Counted from the stretch's first letter, positions 1 through 6,714 are shown. The stretch is 8,523 nucleotides of DNA from a bacterium (GCA_029012525.1 JAQXMG010000047.1:1-8523), one strand, 5' to 3'. Program-made: numbers and translations. The notes: generated from the sequence alone by a model not told the origin.

Positions 1-888
1 GGCGGTTTAGCAATTTTTTTATCATTTTTAGTAGGTTATATGTTTTTTGCTCCATTGACAACACAAATGATTTCAATTCTTATAGGAAGCTTTTTAATAG
101 TTTTACTAGGAATAATTGATGACATTAATCCGTTAAAAGCAACAACAAAATTATGGGGGCAAATATTAGTTGCAATAGTTTTAGTGTTTTTTGGAAATAT
201 TTTTATAACAGATATTTCATTATTTGGTATGAATATTGTTTTAGGTGGATGGACTTATCCAGTATCAATTTTATTTATAGTAGCGTGTATTAATTCAATT
301 AATTTAATTGATGGATTAGATGGATTAGCAGCTGGTACAAGTTCAATTTATTTTATAACTATCATAGTTTTATCAATACTTTTAGGAAGAACTGATAATT
401 TAGGATTTATATTATGTTTAATAACACTCGGAGCAACATTAGGATTTCTATATTATAACTTTAATCCAGCATCAATTTTTATGGGTGATACAGGAAGCAT
501 GTTCCTAGGATTTATGATTGCAGTAGTTGCATTATTAGGATTTAAAACAGCAACACTAACATCATTTATGGTTCCAATATTAATATTATTTATTCCAATA
601 TTAGATACATTATTAGCGATACTTAGAAGGTTAATAAAAGGAGAGTCAATAGGTAAGCCAGATAAAGAACACGTACATTTTCAATTGTTAAATAAAACGA
701 GTTCTGTTAAAAAAACGGTAATAATAATATATATAATAAATGCTTTATTTAGTGCAGTATCAGTATTATATGCAATAGGTAAAACTGATATAGCAATGTT
801 TTTATATATAGCATTAATGGTACTAGTTATAATATTTATATTTAAAACAGATATTTTATACAAACATGAGAGTAAACAAAAAAACTAA
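1..888 (+). CDS. TagO/WecA-type undecaprenyl-phosphate sugar-1-phosphate transferase, 5' partial
   Basis: This is an integral-membrane enzyme of the MraY/WecA/TagO family. It moves a sugar-1-phosphate (GlcNAc-1-P in TagO) from a UDP-sugar to undecaprenyl phosphate, the first step of wall teichoic acid or other glycopolymer synthesis. The frame is open from base 1 and reads GGLAIFL, the conserved block after the family's PRxGG motif, so the start lies upstream and the ATG at 40 is internal. About 295 residues are visible; some 30-60 N-terminal ones are probably missing. In visible numbering, the catalytic Asp pair is in GIIDD (residues 40-41), the NxxNxxDGxDGL motif lies at about 98-109, and NPASIFMGDTGS follows. 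The late HxH motif reads DKEHVHFQLL, whereas WecA/TagO usually has HxHH. Many hydrophobic segments fit a polytopic protein. The gene ends in tandem TAATAA stops inside a terminator hairpin. MraY itself is less likely because the downstream genes make a secondary polymer. The exact sugar is not determinable. Confidence 0.9.
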   Translation, partial: GGLAIFLSFLVGYMFFAPLTTQMISILIGSFLIVLLGIIDDINPLKATTKLWGQILVAIVLVFFGNIFITDISLFGMNIVLGGWTYPVSILFIVACINSINLIDGLDGLAAGTSSIYFITIIVLSILLGRTDNLGFILCLITLGATLGFLYYNFNPASIFMGDTGSMFLGFMIAVVALLGFKTATLTSFMVPILILFIPILDTLLAILRRLIKGESIGKPDKEHVHFQLLNKTSSVKKTVIIIYIINALFSAVSVLYAIGKTDIAMFLYIALMVLVIIFIFKTDILYKHESKQKN

Positions 889-906
889 TAATGTTTACTT
901 TTTTTT
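871..906 (+). terminator. Intrinsic terminator overlapping the end of the TagO-like gene
   Basis: AGTAAAC (871-877) pairs perfectly with GTTTACT (893-899). The loop is about 15 bases, and the T run reaches position 906. The stop codon of the preceding gene (886-888) sits in the loop, so the hairpin's left arm is coding sequence. The stem is short (7 bp, two G-C pairs) but directly adjoins the T run, as in AT-rich genomes. Confidence 0.6.
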
Positions 907-922
907 ATATGGAAAATATAAT
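894..922 (+). promoter_or_regulatory. Candidate sigma-A promoter for the CotH-family gene
   Basis: TTTACT (894-899, four of six matches to TTGACA) is separated by exactly 17 bases from a perfect TATAAT at 917-922. Two further TATAAT hexamers overlap or follow it (922-927 and 928-933). The -35-like element coincides with the right arm of the upstream terminator, so terminator and promoter would share DNA. In DNA this AT-rich, TATAAT arises easily by chance; the correct spacing and the position upstream of a good ribosome site are the supporting points. Confidence 0.4.
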
Positions 923-959
923 ATAATTATAATGAAAGAAAAATTTAAGGAGTATTTAT

Positions 960-2177
960 ATGAAAAAAAATAAAAAAATAATATTTATAATTGGTGTTCT
1001 ATTAATATCTATAATTGTAACAGCTATCTTCTTTTTTGACATTAAATCAAAAAAAACATTAAAACTTCCTAAAGTATATTTTAAAGGCAACATAGAAAAT
1101 ATGTTAACGAAAGAAGATGAAAGGGTTATAGAATTAGAATATGTAGATGGTGACAAAACATTCAAAAGCTATGCAAAAATAAAAATACAAGGAACTTCAA
1201 GTTTATCATATGCTAAAAAAAATTATACAATTAAATTATATAATGATAAAAATTTAGAAGAAAAGAAAAAAATTGATGTAGGATGGGGAGAACAAAATAA
1301 GTACTGTTTAAAAGCAAATTGGATAGATAAGACCCACGCAAGAAATATTGTGACTGCTGAGTTGGCAGCTGAAATACAAAAAAAATATAATCTTTTTATG
1401 GATACTCCTCATAATGGAACTATAGATGGATATCCTGTAGAAATATATATTAATGGCGATTTTTTGGGATTGTATACATGGAATATTCCAAAAGATGCTT
1501 GGATGTGGAATATGGATGAAGAAAACGAAAATCATATAGTATTTAGTAATGAAATGTATGAAAAAACAAATTTATTTGAAGAGGAAGCTACATATGGGCC
1601 GTGGAAAACAGAAGTAGGAATAGAAAATGAAGAAAATTTACAAAAATTAAATAGATTAATAAAATTTGTAATAGAAAGTAGCGATGAAGAATTTAGAAAA
1701 AATATAAATGAATATTTAAATTTAGATTCAACATTAAATTATTTTATAATGTTATATTATGCTAATTTAGGAGATAATACTGCTAAAAATATGATGTTAG
1801 TTACCTATGATGGAAAGATTTGGTATCCTTCCTTGTATGATTTAGATACATCTTGGGGAACAAATTCAGATGGAATAACTTTATTAAAAGAAGATTCATA
1901 CAAAACAATTACAAATGTAAAATTGTGGAAAAGAATAGAGGAAAATTTTCCTAATGAATTATATGAAAGATATTTAGAACTAAGAAAAGACATTTTAACA
2001 AAAGAAAATGTTATGAATAATTTTAATAATTTCAAAGATAGCATTCCAGTATCTTCATTTGAAAAAGAACAAGAAAAATGGAAGCATATTCCTGGATTTG
2101 ATTACTCCCAAATAGAGACATATTTAGATGAAAGAATACCTATTATTGATAAATATATGGAAAGTTTAGTGAATTAA
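960..2177 (+). CDS. Membrane-anchored CotH-family protein (atypical protein kinase fold)
   Basis: This 405-residue protein belongs to the CotH family, named for the Bacillus subtilis spore coat protein H, a kinase-like protein that phosphorylates coat proteins such as CotB and CotG. The start is supported by AAGGAG at 947-952, seven bases before the ATG. Residues about 6-26 form one hydrophobic segment after a Lys-rich N terminus, suggesting a membrane anchor or uncleaved signal with the enzyme domain outside. The kinase-like core starts with KIKIQGTSS (73-81) and KKNYTIKL (86-93). Next come VEIYINGDFLGLY (160-172) and a GDNTAKN segment (271-277) that aligns with the family's catalytic Asp region (D272, N277). 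LYDLDTSWG (292-300) matches the metal-binding WDxDxxxG motif (D294/D296). No LTD or other extra domain is seen. No spore-coat genes are nearby; it lies between a TagO-like gene and polymer glycosyltransferases, so a cell-surface substrate is inferred. Family assignment is firm, substrate unknown. Confidence 0.85.
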   Translation: MKKNKKIIFIIGVLLISIIVTAIFFFDIKSKKTLKLPKVYFKGNIENMLTKEDERVIELEYVDGDKTFKSYAKIKIQGTSSLSYAKKNYTIKLYNDKNLEEKKKIDVGWGEQNKYCLKANWIDKTHARNIVTAELAAEIQKKYNLFMDTPHNGTIDGYPVEIYINGDFLGLYTWNIPKDAWMWNMDEENENHIVFSNEMYEKTNLFEEEATYGPWKTEVGIENEENLQKLNRLIKFVIESSDEEFRKNINEYLNLDSTLNYFIMLYYANLGDNTAKNMMLVTYDGKIWYPSLYDLDTSWGTNSDGITLLKEDSYKTITNVKLWKRIEENFPNELYERYLELRKDILTKENVMNNFNNFKDSIPVSSFEKEQEKWKHIPGFDYSQIETYLDERIPIIDKYMESLVN

Positions 2178-2424
2178 TAAAGAATTATTAGTGCATGATA
2201 TTGATATATCAGAATATTCATTATTATCAAATATTTTAGGAGATAAATTAAAAGTAAATAGTATTCATAACTATGCAGTAAGTAAAGTATCTCATCCTTT
2301 TAAAGTAGTAGCAACACATAAAAATGTTATAGAAGCAATAGAATATAAAAAAATTATTGGAGTACAATTTCATCCTGAACTTATGAATAATGCAGATGAA
2401 CTTTTTAACTGGTTGATTACTTAA
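2173..2424 (+). pseudogene. 5'-truncated class I glutamine amidotransferase (peptidase C26-like) remnant
   Basis: Only the last third of a GATase1/peptidase C26 protein (gamma-glutamyl-GABA hydrolase-like, normally about 230-250 residues) remains. An open frame runs from 2173, just after an in-frame TGA at 2170-2172. The first possible start is GTG at 2191, giving 77 residues. Counting from that GTG, VNSIHNYAV (22-30) matches the family's VNSxHhQav block, and GVQFHPE (57-63) carries the catalytic His61 and Glu63. The nucleophile-Cys region (GxCxG) and the whole N-terminal half are absent, so the product cannot be an active amidase. Family-like sequence (HDIDISEYSLLSNIL) begins almost at the cotH stop codon, and the frame overlaps cotH by five bases. 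This is best explained by a deletion or insertion junction. GTG 2191 has no convincing ribosome site. A translated small protein is possible but unlikely. Confidence 0.7.
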
Positions 2425-2433
2425 TAATTAAAT

Positions 2434-2489
2434 TTCTCTAAAAGCTATTATTGCTACGTTCTAGTAATAAGATTATAATCAAAAGAGAA
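2434..2489 (+). other. Nested inverted repeats in the spacer, possible structured RNA
   Basis: TTATTGCTA (2448-2456) pairs with TAGTAATAA (2462-2470) around a five-base loop, giving nine pairs with one G-U. An outer pair, TTCTCT (2434-2439) with AGAGAA (2484-2489), encloses it. Between them lies the perfect palindrome GATTATAATC (2471-2480). There is no T run here, so this part is not itself an intrinsic terminator. It could be a transcript 3' end, a small leader RNA or chance in AT-rich DNA. I do not recognise a known riboswitch or T-box. Confidence 0.3.
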
Positions 2490-2499
2490 TGAATGAAAA

Positions 2500-2522
2500 A
2501 ATAACATATGTTATTCTTTTTT
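2500..2522 (+). terminator. Palindromic terminator-like hairpin after the amidotransferase remnant
   Basis: AATAACATATGTTATT (2500-2515) is a perfect 16-base palindrome. It can fold as a six-bp stem with a four-base loop. It is followed by C and then T6 (2517-2522), and preceded by an A run (2496-2500), so it could work in both directions. The stem has only one G-C pair, which makes it weak. Its place between the cotH/remnant unit and the glycosyltransferase unit fits a transcription boundary. Confidence 0.45.
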
Positions 2523-2523
2523 A

Positions 2524-2553
2524 TTTACACTAAATATATTATAATATTTATAT
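2524..2553 (+). promoter_or_regulatory. Candidate promoter for the glycosyltransferase operon
   Basis: TTTACA (2524-2529, five of six matches to TTGACA) lies directly after the terminator-like palindrome. A TTATAT -10-like hexamer at 2548-2553 gives an 18-base spacer. A better TATAAT at 2540-2545 is only 10 bases away and would need a poor T-rich -35. The exact pairing is uncertain. The region lies 55-85 bases upstream of the first glycosyltransferase start, leaving a leader with no other recognisable signal. Confidence 0.3.
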
Positions 2554-2609
2554 AGAAAATTATATTTTAATTCTATTGAAAGAATGATAGAAAGGAACAT
2601 TACTTAAAA

Positions 2610-3728
2610 ATGAAGAAAAAAATTTTATTTACAGCTTTTAATTTAGATATAGGTGGCGTAGAAAAATGTTTAGTAAATTTAGTTAATAATTTAAATAAAG
2701 ATAAATACGATATAACAATTTATTTGCAAGTTAAAGAAGGGACTTTTTTAAATAAGGTTAATGAAACCATTGAAGTTAAAGGGTATAATTTAACAAAAAT
2801 AAAAAATAAATACTTAAAAAAAATAGTGAATATATTTAAATATTTAAAAATACTATTAACTAATTTTCATAAATATGACATATCTATATGTTATGCTCCT
2901 GGATACGTTCCAAGCGCAATACTAGCGTTAATATCATCCAAAAATAATATCGCTTGGATGCACACAAATATATTAACATACATGGACAATTATCTGCCTT
3001 ATAAAAGCAAGAAAATATCTACTGAAAAAAAAGCTAAGAAATTTTTAAATAGAATGTTTTTTAGGAAATTTAATAAAAAAATATTTGTATCTCAAAATGC
3101 ACTTTGTGCATATCTCAGCATTTATCCACAAGATAAAAATTCATGTACTACAATATATAACTTGATAGATTATAAAGAAATTAATAAATTAAGCAAAGAA
3201 ACTTTATTAGAAAAAAACAAAAAATATACATTTTTAAATGTAGGAAGACACACTGAATATGATAAACGTTTATCACGATTAATTAATGCATGTGAAAAAC
3301 TAAAAAAAGATAAATATGACTTTGAATTATTATTAGTAGGAAGTGGAGTAGATACAGAAAATTATAAAAAAATAGTAAAAGCGAAGAAATTAGATAAATA
3401 TATAAAATTTATAGGTAAAAAAACAAATCCATATCCATATTTTAAAATATCTAATGCCTTTGTATTATCATCAGCATTTGAAGGCCTTCCTACAACATAT
3501 TTAGAGTCATTAGTATTAAATCTACCCATAATTACAACAGATGTATCAGATGCACAAATATTAATAAAAGATAAATATGGATTAGTTGTGGAAAATAATG
3601 ATGATGCAATATACTATGGAATGAAAGAGGCAATAGATAAAAAGATTAAATTAAAAGAGTGTTTTGATCCTAAAAAATATAACGAGGATATTATTAAAAA
3701 ATTAGAAAGTGAGATTAATTGTGATTAA
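2610..3728 (+). CDS. GT-B glycosyltransferase, family 4
   Basis: This 372-residue cytoplasmic glycosyltransferase is expected to add a sugar from a nucleotide-sugar donor to a lipid-linked polymer. It has the two-Rossmann GT-B layout. The N-terminal strand MKKKILFTAF leads into the acceptor-side glycine loop DIGGVEK (13-19). The C-terminal donor domain starts at FLNVGRHTEYDKR (208-220), where R213 and K219 fit the donor-phosphate contacts of GT4 enzymes. FEGLPTTYLE (290-299) supplies the classic EX7E pair, E291 and E299. The block after it, TTDVSDAQ, lacks the glycines often seen in TDVGG. The ribosome site AAAGGA (2591-2596) is 13 bases from the ATG, longer than elsewhere in the window, with no better start in between. 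It is the first gene of a tight three-gene set and resembles the third gene of the set (4673-5785), suggesting an old duplication. Donor and linkage cannot be predicted. Confidence 0.88.
   Translation: MKKKILFTAFNLDIGGVEKCLVNLVNNLNKDKYDITIYLQVKEGTFLNKVNETIEVKGYNLTKIKNKYLKKIVNIFKYLKILLTNFHKYDISICYAPGYVPSAILALISSKNNIAWMHTNILTYMDNYLPYKSKKISTEKKAKKFLNRMFFRKFNKKIFVSQNALCAYLSIYPQDKNSCTTIYNLIDYKEINKLSKETLLEKNKKYTFLNVGRHTEYDKRLSRLINACEKLKKDKYDFELLLVGSGVDTENYKKIVKAKKLDKYIKFIGKKTNPYPYFKISNAFVLSSAFEGLPTTYLESLVLNLPIITTDVSDAQILIKDKYGLVVENNDDAIYYGMKEAIDKKIKLKECFDPKKYNEDIIKKLESEINCD
3706..3713 (+). promoter_or_regulatory. Ribosome binding site deciding the GT2 start
   Basis: AAAGTGAG at 3706-3713 resembles AAGGAG with a mismatch and ends seven bases before GTG 3721. 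An earlier in-frame GTG at 3709 lies inside this site and has no purine-rich site of its own. The later start also puts the protein's first strand (KISVIVPVYN) at the usual GT2 N-terminal position. Confidence 0.55.
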
Positions 3729-4662
3729 AATAAGTGTGATAGTACCTGTGTACAATGTAGAAAAATATTTGCCTAATTGTTTACAATCATTAGTTAATCA
3801 AAACTATAATGATTATGAAATAATAATTATAAATGATGGGTCAACAGATAATAGCGAAAAAATAATAAAAGATTATAAAACTAAATATCCTAAATTAATT
3901 AAGTATTATAAAAAGGATAATGGGGGATTATCTAGTGCAAGAAATTTAGGAATAGTAAAATCTATTGGAGAATATTTATTATTTGTTGATTCAGATGATT
4001 CTTTAGAAATTAATGCATTAAACACTCTAGCTAATCATATTAATAAAAAAAAGTTAGATATAATAGTATTTAATTTATATTCTATAAAAGATAATATAAA
4101 AGAAGAAATTCAAACGTTTAATACTAATATAAATGATAAAATCAAAAAATATATTATAGGAAATCCTAGTGCGTGCAATAAATTAATAAAAAAAGATTTA
4201 TTTATAAAAAATAATTTAAAATTTAAAGAAGGTATTTATTATGAAGACTTAATGTTAATGCCAATTTTAATAAAATATACAAATAAAATTGATTTTATAA
4301 ACAAAAATCTTTACAATTATTATATTCGCTCAGACTCAATAACAAATAAAATAAACTATAATAAAAAAATGAATTCGATATTTATCATAGTTGAAGAATT
4401 ATATAAAGAGTTAAATGATAATTATAAAGAAGAAATAGAATTTTTATATATAGAACATCTATTAAGGAATGCTTCACTTCGCTACATAGATTATAAAAAA
4501 TATGATAAAATAAATAATATAATAAATTTAATGAAAGATAAGTATAAATTTTGGTATAAAAATATTTATTTTAAAAAATATTATAATATAAAGCAAAAAA
4601 TAATGTGTTACTTAATTTATAATAAAAAATTTAAAATAATTAAAATCATAAGAAAAAGATAG
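3721..4662 (+). CDS. GT-A glycosyltransferase, family 2
   Basis: This 313-residue protein has the GT2 GT-A fold at its N terminus and likely transfers a sugar from a nucleotide-sugar to the growing polymer in the cytoplasm. KISVIVPVYN (3-12) is the first strand, and INDGSTDNS (37-45) contacts the nucleotide. DNGGLSSARNLG (66-77) is the conserved helix motif, and FVDSDD (88-93) contains the metal-binding DxD. YYEDL (173-177) gives the acidic residue usually assigned as catalytic base. ACNKLIKKDLF and SDSITN match the usual capsule/teichoic GT2 tail pattern. No membrane helix is evident; the C terminus is very Lys/Tyr/Ile-rich. The GTG start at 3721 is preferred, overlapping the previous gene by eight bases, so translation is probably coupled. 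A 317-residue version from GTG 3709 is the alternative. Ten bases separate it from the next gene. Substrate unknown. Confidence 0.88.
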   Translation: MIKISVIVPVYNVEKYLPNCLQSLVNQNYNDYEIIIINDGSTDNSEKIIKDYKTKYPKLIKYYKKDNGGLSSARNLGIVKSIGEYLLFVDSDDSLEINALNTLANHINKKKLDIIVFNLYSIKDNIKEEIQTFNTNINDKIKKYIIGNPSACNKLIKKDLFIKNNLKFKEGIYYEDLMLMPILIKYTNKIDFINKNLYNYYIRSDSITNKINYNKKMNSIFIIVEELYKELNDNYKEEIEFLYIEHLLRNASLRYIDYKKYDKINNIINLMKDKYKFWYKNIYFKKYYNIKQKIMCYLIYNKKFKIIKIIRKR

Positions 4663-4672
4663 GAAATGTTGT

Positions 4673-5785
4673 ATGAAGAAAAAAATACTAATTGGAACAG
4701 TAAACATGGAAATTGGTGGAATAGAAAGAACATTAATTGGTTTATTAAAAAAAATAAACTATGATTTATATGATGTAGATCTTTTATTGTTAAAAACGAA
4801 TGGAGATTTTATTGACGAGATTCCTAAAAGTGTAAATATAATAACGCCCTATAAAAATAAAACTTTAGAAAGAATTGTTAATAGCAGAAATATTATATGT
4901 AAAATTATAAAGCATACATTATTCAATTATGTTACTTCTAAACATTGGATTAATAATAAAGAATATGATTGTGCAATATCATATTCAGGATATTATCCAT
5001 TTATAGATGCTTTTATAGCTAATACCAATGCTAAAAAGAAACTTATATGGGTTCATACAGATTTAAGATACTTATATAATACTGATAAATTATATAAAAT
5101 AAGATTTAATTATACAAAAAATAAATATGATAAATATGATAATGTAATATGTGTAAGCGAAAGTATAAAGAGTGAATTTATAAAACTTATGCCTAGTTTA
5201 AAAGATAAAACTTTAGTACAATGGAACATAATTGATATAAATAAAAATAACAAAAAATATCCAAAGCTAGATGGAGAAAAAATAATTGTATCAGTGGGAA
5301 GAGTTTGTGATCAAAAAAGATTTGATAAATTAGTTTTTTTACATAAAAAATTAATTAAAAACAATATTAAAGTAAAAACATATTTAGTAGGAGATGGAAA
5401 GTTAGACGATATAAAAGAATTAATAAAGAAATATAAAGTTGAAGATACTTTTATATTATTGGGGAAACAACTTAATGTAGAAGAAATAATTAAACAAGCT
5501 GATTTATTTGTATTAACAAGTGATTATGAAGGTTTACCTACTGTATTATTTGAAACTTTAGATGCAAACGTTCCTTTCGTTGGAACGAATGTTACTGGAG
5601 TAAAAGATATAGTGAATTATATAGCTCCTAAAAACAGCTGTTTACTTGCAAATAATAATATAACTTCATTATATGAAAAAATAATAGATGCATTAAATGG
5701 AAAGATTAATAAAAATTTTAAATTTAATATAGAAGATTACAATGATAAATGCTTAAAAGAGTTTTACAAAAAGATGCAAAAATAA
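4673..5785 (+). CDS. GT-B glycosyltransferase, family 4 (paralogue of the 2610-3728 gene)
   Basis: This 370-residue GT4 enzyme is the last of the three-gene glycosyltransferase set. MKKKILIGTV and EIGGIER (13-19) form the N-terminal GT-B strand and glycine loop. LIWVHTD (124-130) is similar to the AWMHTN block of the first GT4 in this window. The donor domain begins with IVSVGRVCDQKR (205-216), where R210 and K215 fit the phosphate-binding pair. LVGDG (238-242) follows. YEGLPTVLFE (285-294) gives the EX7E pair E286/E294, then GTNVTGVKDIV matches the usual TxVGGxxEI block loosely. A ribosome site in GATAGGAA (4658-4665) lies seven bases from the ATG and overlaps the previous gene's TAG. Membership in GT4 is clear; role in sugar order and linkage is not. 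The similarity to the first GT4 in motif spacing and N terminus suggests duplication followed by specialisation. Confidence 0.88.
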   Translation: MKKKILIGTVNMEIGGIERTLIGLLKKINYDLYDVDLLLLKTNGDFIDEIPKSVNIITPYKNKTLERIVNSRNIICKIIKHTLFNYVTSKHWINNKEYDCAISYSGYYPFIDAFIANTNAKKKLIWVHTDLRYLYNTDKLYKIRFNYTKNKYDKYDNVICVSESIKSEFIKLMPSLKDKTLVQWNIIDINKNNKKYPKLDGEKIIVSVGRVCDQKRFDKLVFLHKKLIKNNIKVKTYLVGDGKLDDIKELIKKYKVEDTFILLGKQLNVEEIIKQADLFVLTSDYEGLPTVLFETLDANVPFVGTNVTGVKDIVNYIAPKNSCLLANNNITSLYEKIIDALNGKINKNFKFNIEDYNDKCLKEFYKKMQK

Positions 5786-5827
5786 AAAAATATAAACAAA
5801 AAAATATGTTAAACAAAATAAATATTT

Positions 5828-5869
5828 TAATAAAAATGATAGAAAAATAGATTTTTATTATTTTTTTTT
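5828..5869 (+). terminator. All-AT terminator-like hairpin after the glycosyltransferase set
   Basis: TAATAAAAAT (5828-5837) pairs perfectly with ATTTTTATTA (5851-5860) around a 13-base loop and is followed by nine T residues (5861-5869). The 10-bp stem has no G-C pair, so it is thermodynamically weak and may give only partial termination, letting transcription continue into the exporter genes. It occupies the only sizeable gap (118 bases) between the glycosyltransferases and the exporter. Confidence 0.4.
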
Positions 5870-5870
5870 G

Positions 5871-5876
5871 TATAAT
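5871..5876 (+). promoter_or_regulatory. -10-like box upstream of the exporter operon
   Basis: A perfect TATAAT directly follows the T run of the terminator-like hairpin, with TG just before it. The best-spaced -35 candidate (TAGATT, 5848-5853, 17-base spacer) matches TTGACA at only three positions and lies inside the hairpin. If active, transcription would start near 5883 and the leader would carry GAAAGAG (5884-5890), 13 bases from the permease ATG. The evidence is weak in DNA of this composition. Confidence 0.25.
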
Positions 5877-5903
5877 AATAAAAGAAAGAGTTGATAAATT
5901 AAT

Positions 5904-6704
5904 ATGTTAAAAAATATTTATTTAAATTTTAAAAAATATACATTTTTAATGGGACAGATGGTTTCACGTGATTTTAAGGTAAAATATAAAAGAAGTGTAC
6001 TAGGAATAATATGGAGTTTATTATATCCATTATTACAAATGATTGTTATGGCATTAATATTTTCACAGATGTTTAGATTTAAAATGGAAGGAGTAAACTA
6101 TCTTGTATATTTAATGACAGGATTAGTAATGTTTAACTATTTTAGTGAAGCTTCCAGCAGCGCAATGGGATCGGTATGTGCAAATTTTAATCTAATGAAT
6201 AAAGTATACATTCCAAAATATATATTTCCATTATCAAAGTGTTTATTTGTCGGTATAAATTTTTTACTAACATTAATTCCACTGTTATTAATTATTTTAT
6301 TTTCTGGAGATGCAACAACACACTGTACAATAAATATTTATTATTTATTACTTCCAATTTCATATATATGCTTGTTCTTATTTACCGTAGGGTTAGGTTT
6401 TATATTATCTACTATATCAGTATTCTTAAGAGATATATTTTATATATATGGAATAATAATGACTATGTGGCAATATTTCACACCGTTATTTTATGATATA
6501 AGTATGATTGATCCAAAATTACAAATAATATTTAAATTCAATCCGCTATATTTATATATTGATTTTACAAGACAAATAATATTATATGGACATAATCCAG
6601 ATTTATTTACATGGCTTGGATGTATTATAAGTTCTGTATTAGTGTTTGGATTTGGTTGCATATTATTTAAGAAAAAACAAGATAAGTTTATATATTATGC
6701 ATAA
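5904..6704 (+). CDS. ABC-2 polysaccharide exporter permease (Wzm/TagG-like)
   Basis: This 266-residue membrane protein would form the channel that moves undecaprenyl-linked polymer across the cytoplasmic membrane, with the ATPase encoded next. The N-terminal amphipathic part contains RDFKVKYKRSVLGIIWSLL (22-40), the hallmark RxxKxxYxxSxLGxxW motif of O-antigen, capsule and teichoic acid permeases. About six hydrophobic segments follow, near residues 33-55, 65-85, 108-133, 147-172, 178-198 and 238-256. FNPLYLYIDFTRQIILYG (212-229) matches the conserved NP...R...G segment before the last helix. The C terminus is Lys-rich (FKKKQDK), a likely cytoplasmic end. Length is normal for the family. The ATG has a distant ribosome site (GAAAGAG, 13 bases away), but the frame offers no better start. 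Its stop codon TAA is part of the next gene's ribosome site, so the two are translationally linked. Wzm versus TagG cannot be separated from this sequence alone. Confidence 0.92.
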   Translation: MLKNIYLNFKKYTFLMGQMVSRDFKVKYKRSVLGIIWSLLYPLLQMIVMALIFSQMFRFKMEGVNYLVYLMTGLVMFNYFSEASSSAMGSVCANFNLMNKVYIPKYIFPLSKCLFVGINFLLTLIPLLLIILFSGDATTHCTINIYYLLLPISYICLFLFTVGLGFILSTISVFLRDIFYIYGIIMTMWQYFTPLFYDISMIDPKLQIIFKFNPLYLYIDFTRQIILYGHNPDLFTWLGCIISSVLVFGFGCILFKKKQDKFIYYA

Positions 6705-6709
6705 GGAGG
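6702..6709 (+). promoter_or_regulatory. Strong ribosome binding site fixing the ABC ATPase start
   Basis: TAAGGAGG overlaps the permease stop codon and lies five bases before ATG 6715. Earlier in-frame starts (TTG 6646, ATG 6697) lack such a site and would add residues unlike the family's N terminus. The next junction uses the same design: AAGGAG at 7454-7459 overlaps the ATPase TAA and precedes ATG 7468 by eight bases. Confidence 0.85.
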
Positions 6710-6714
6710 ATAAA

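Noticed and set aside
956..2044. Minus-strand open frames inside the cotH gene (956-1165, 1308-1535, 1805-2044)
   Set aside because: They are antisense to a gene with clear motifs, have no ribosome sites, and their proteins show no recognisable features.
2463..2480. Resemblance of TAGTAATAAGATTATAATC to a PerR/Fur-type operator
   Set aside because: Only the right half matches ATTATAA well and the left half fails. No regulator or metal gene is nearby, and such matches are common in DNA this AT-rich.
2551..2572. Near-repeat of TATAGAAAATTATATTTTAA with a stretch near 8252-8272
   Set aside because: The second copy is coding sequence (FIEKLYFK) and the similarity is short and A/T only, so chance is the better explanation.
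6239..6496. An 85-residue + strand frame inside the permease gene
   Set aside because: It is a shifted frame within a well-supported membrane protein gene, and its low-complexity Ile/Tyr composition mirrors the AT content.
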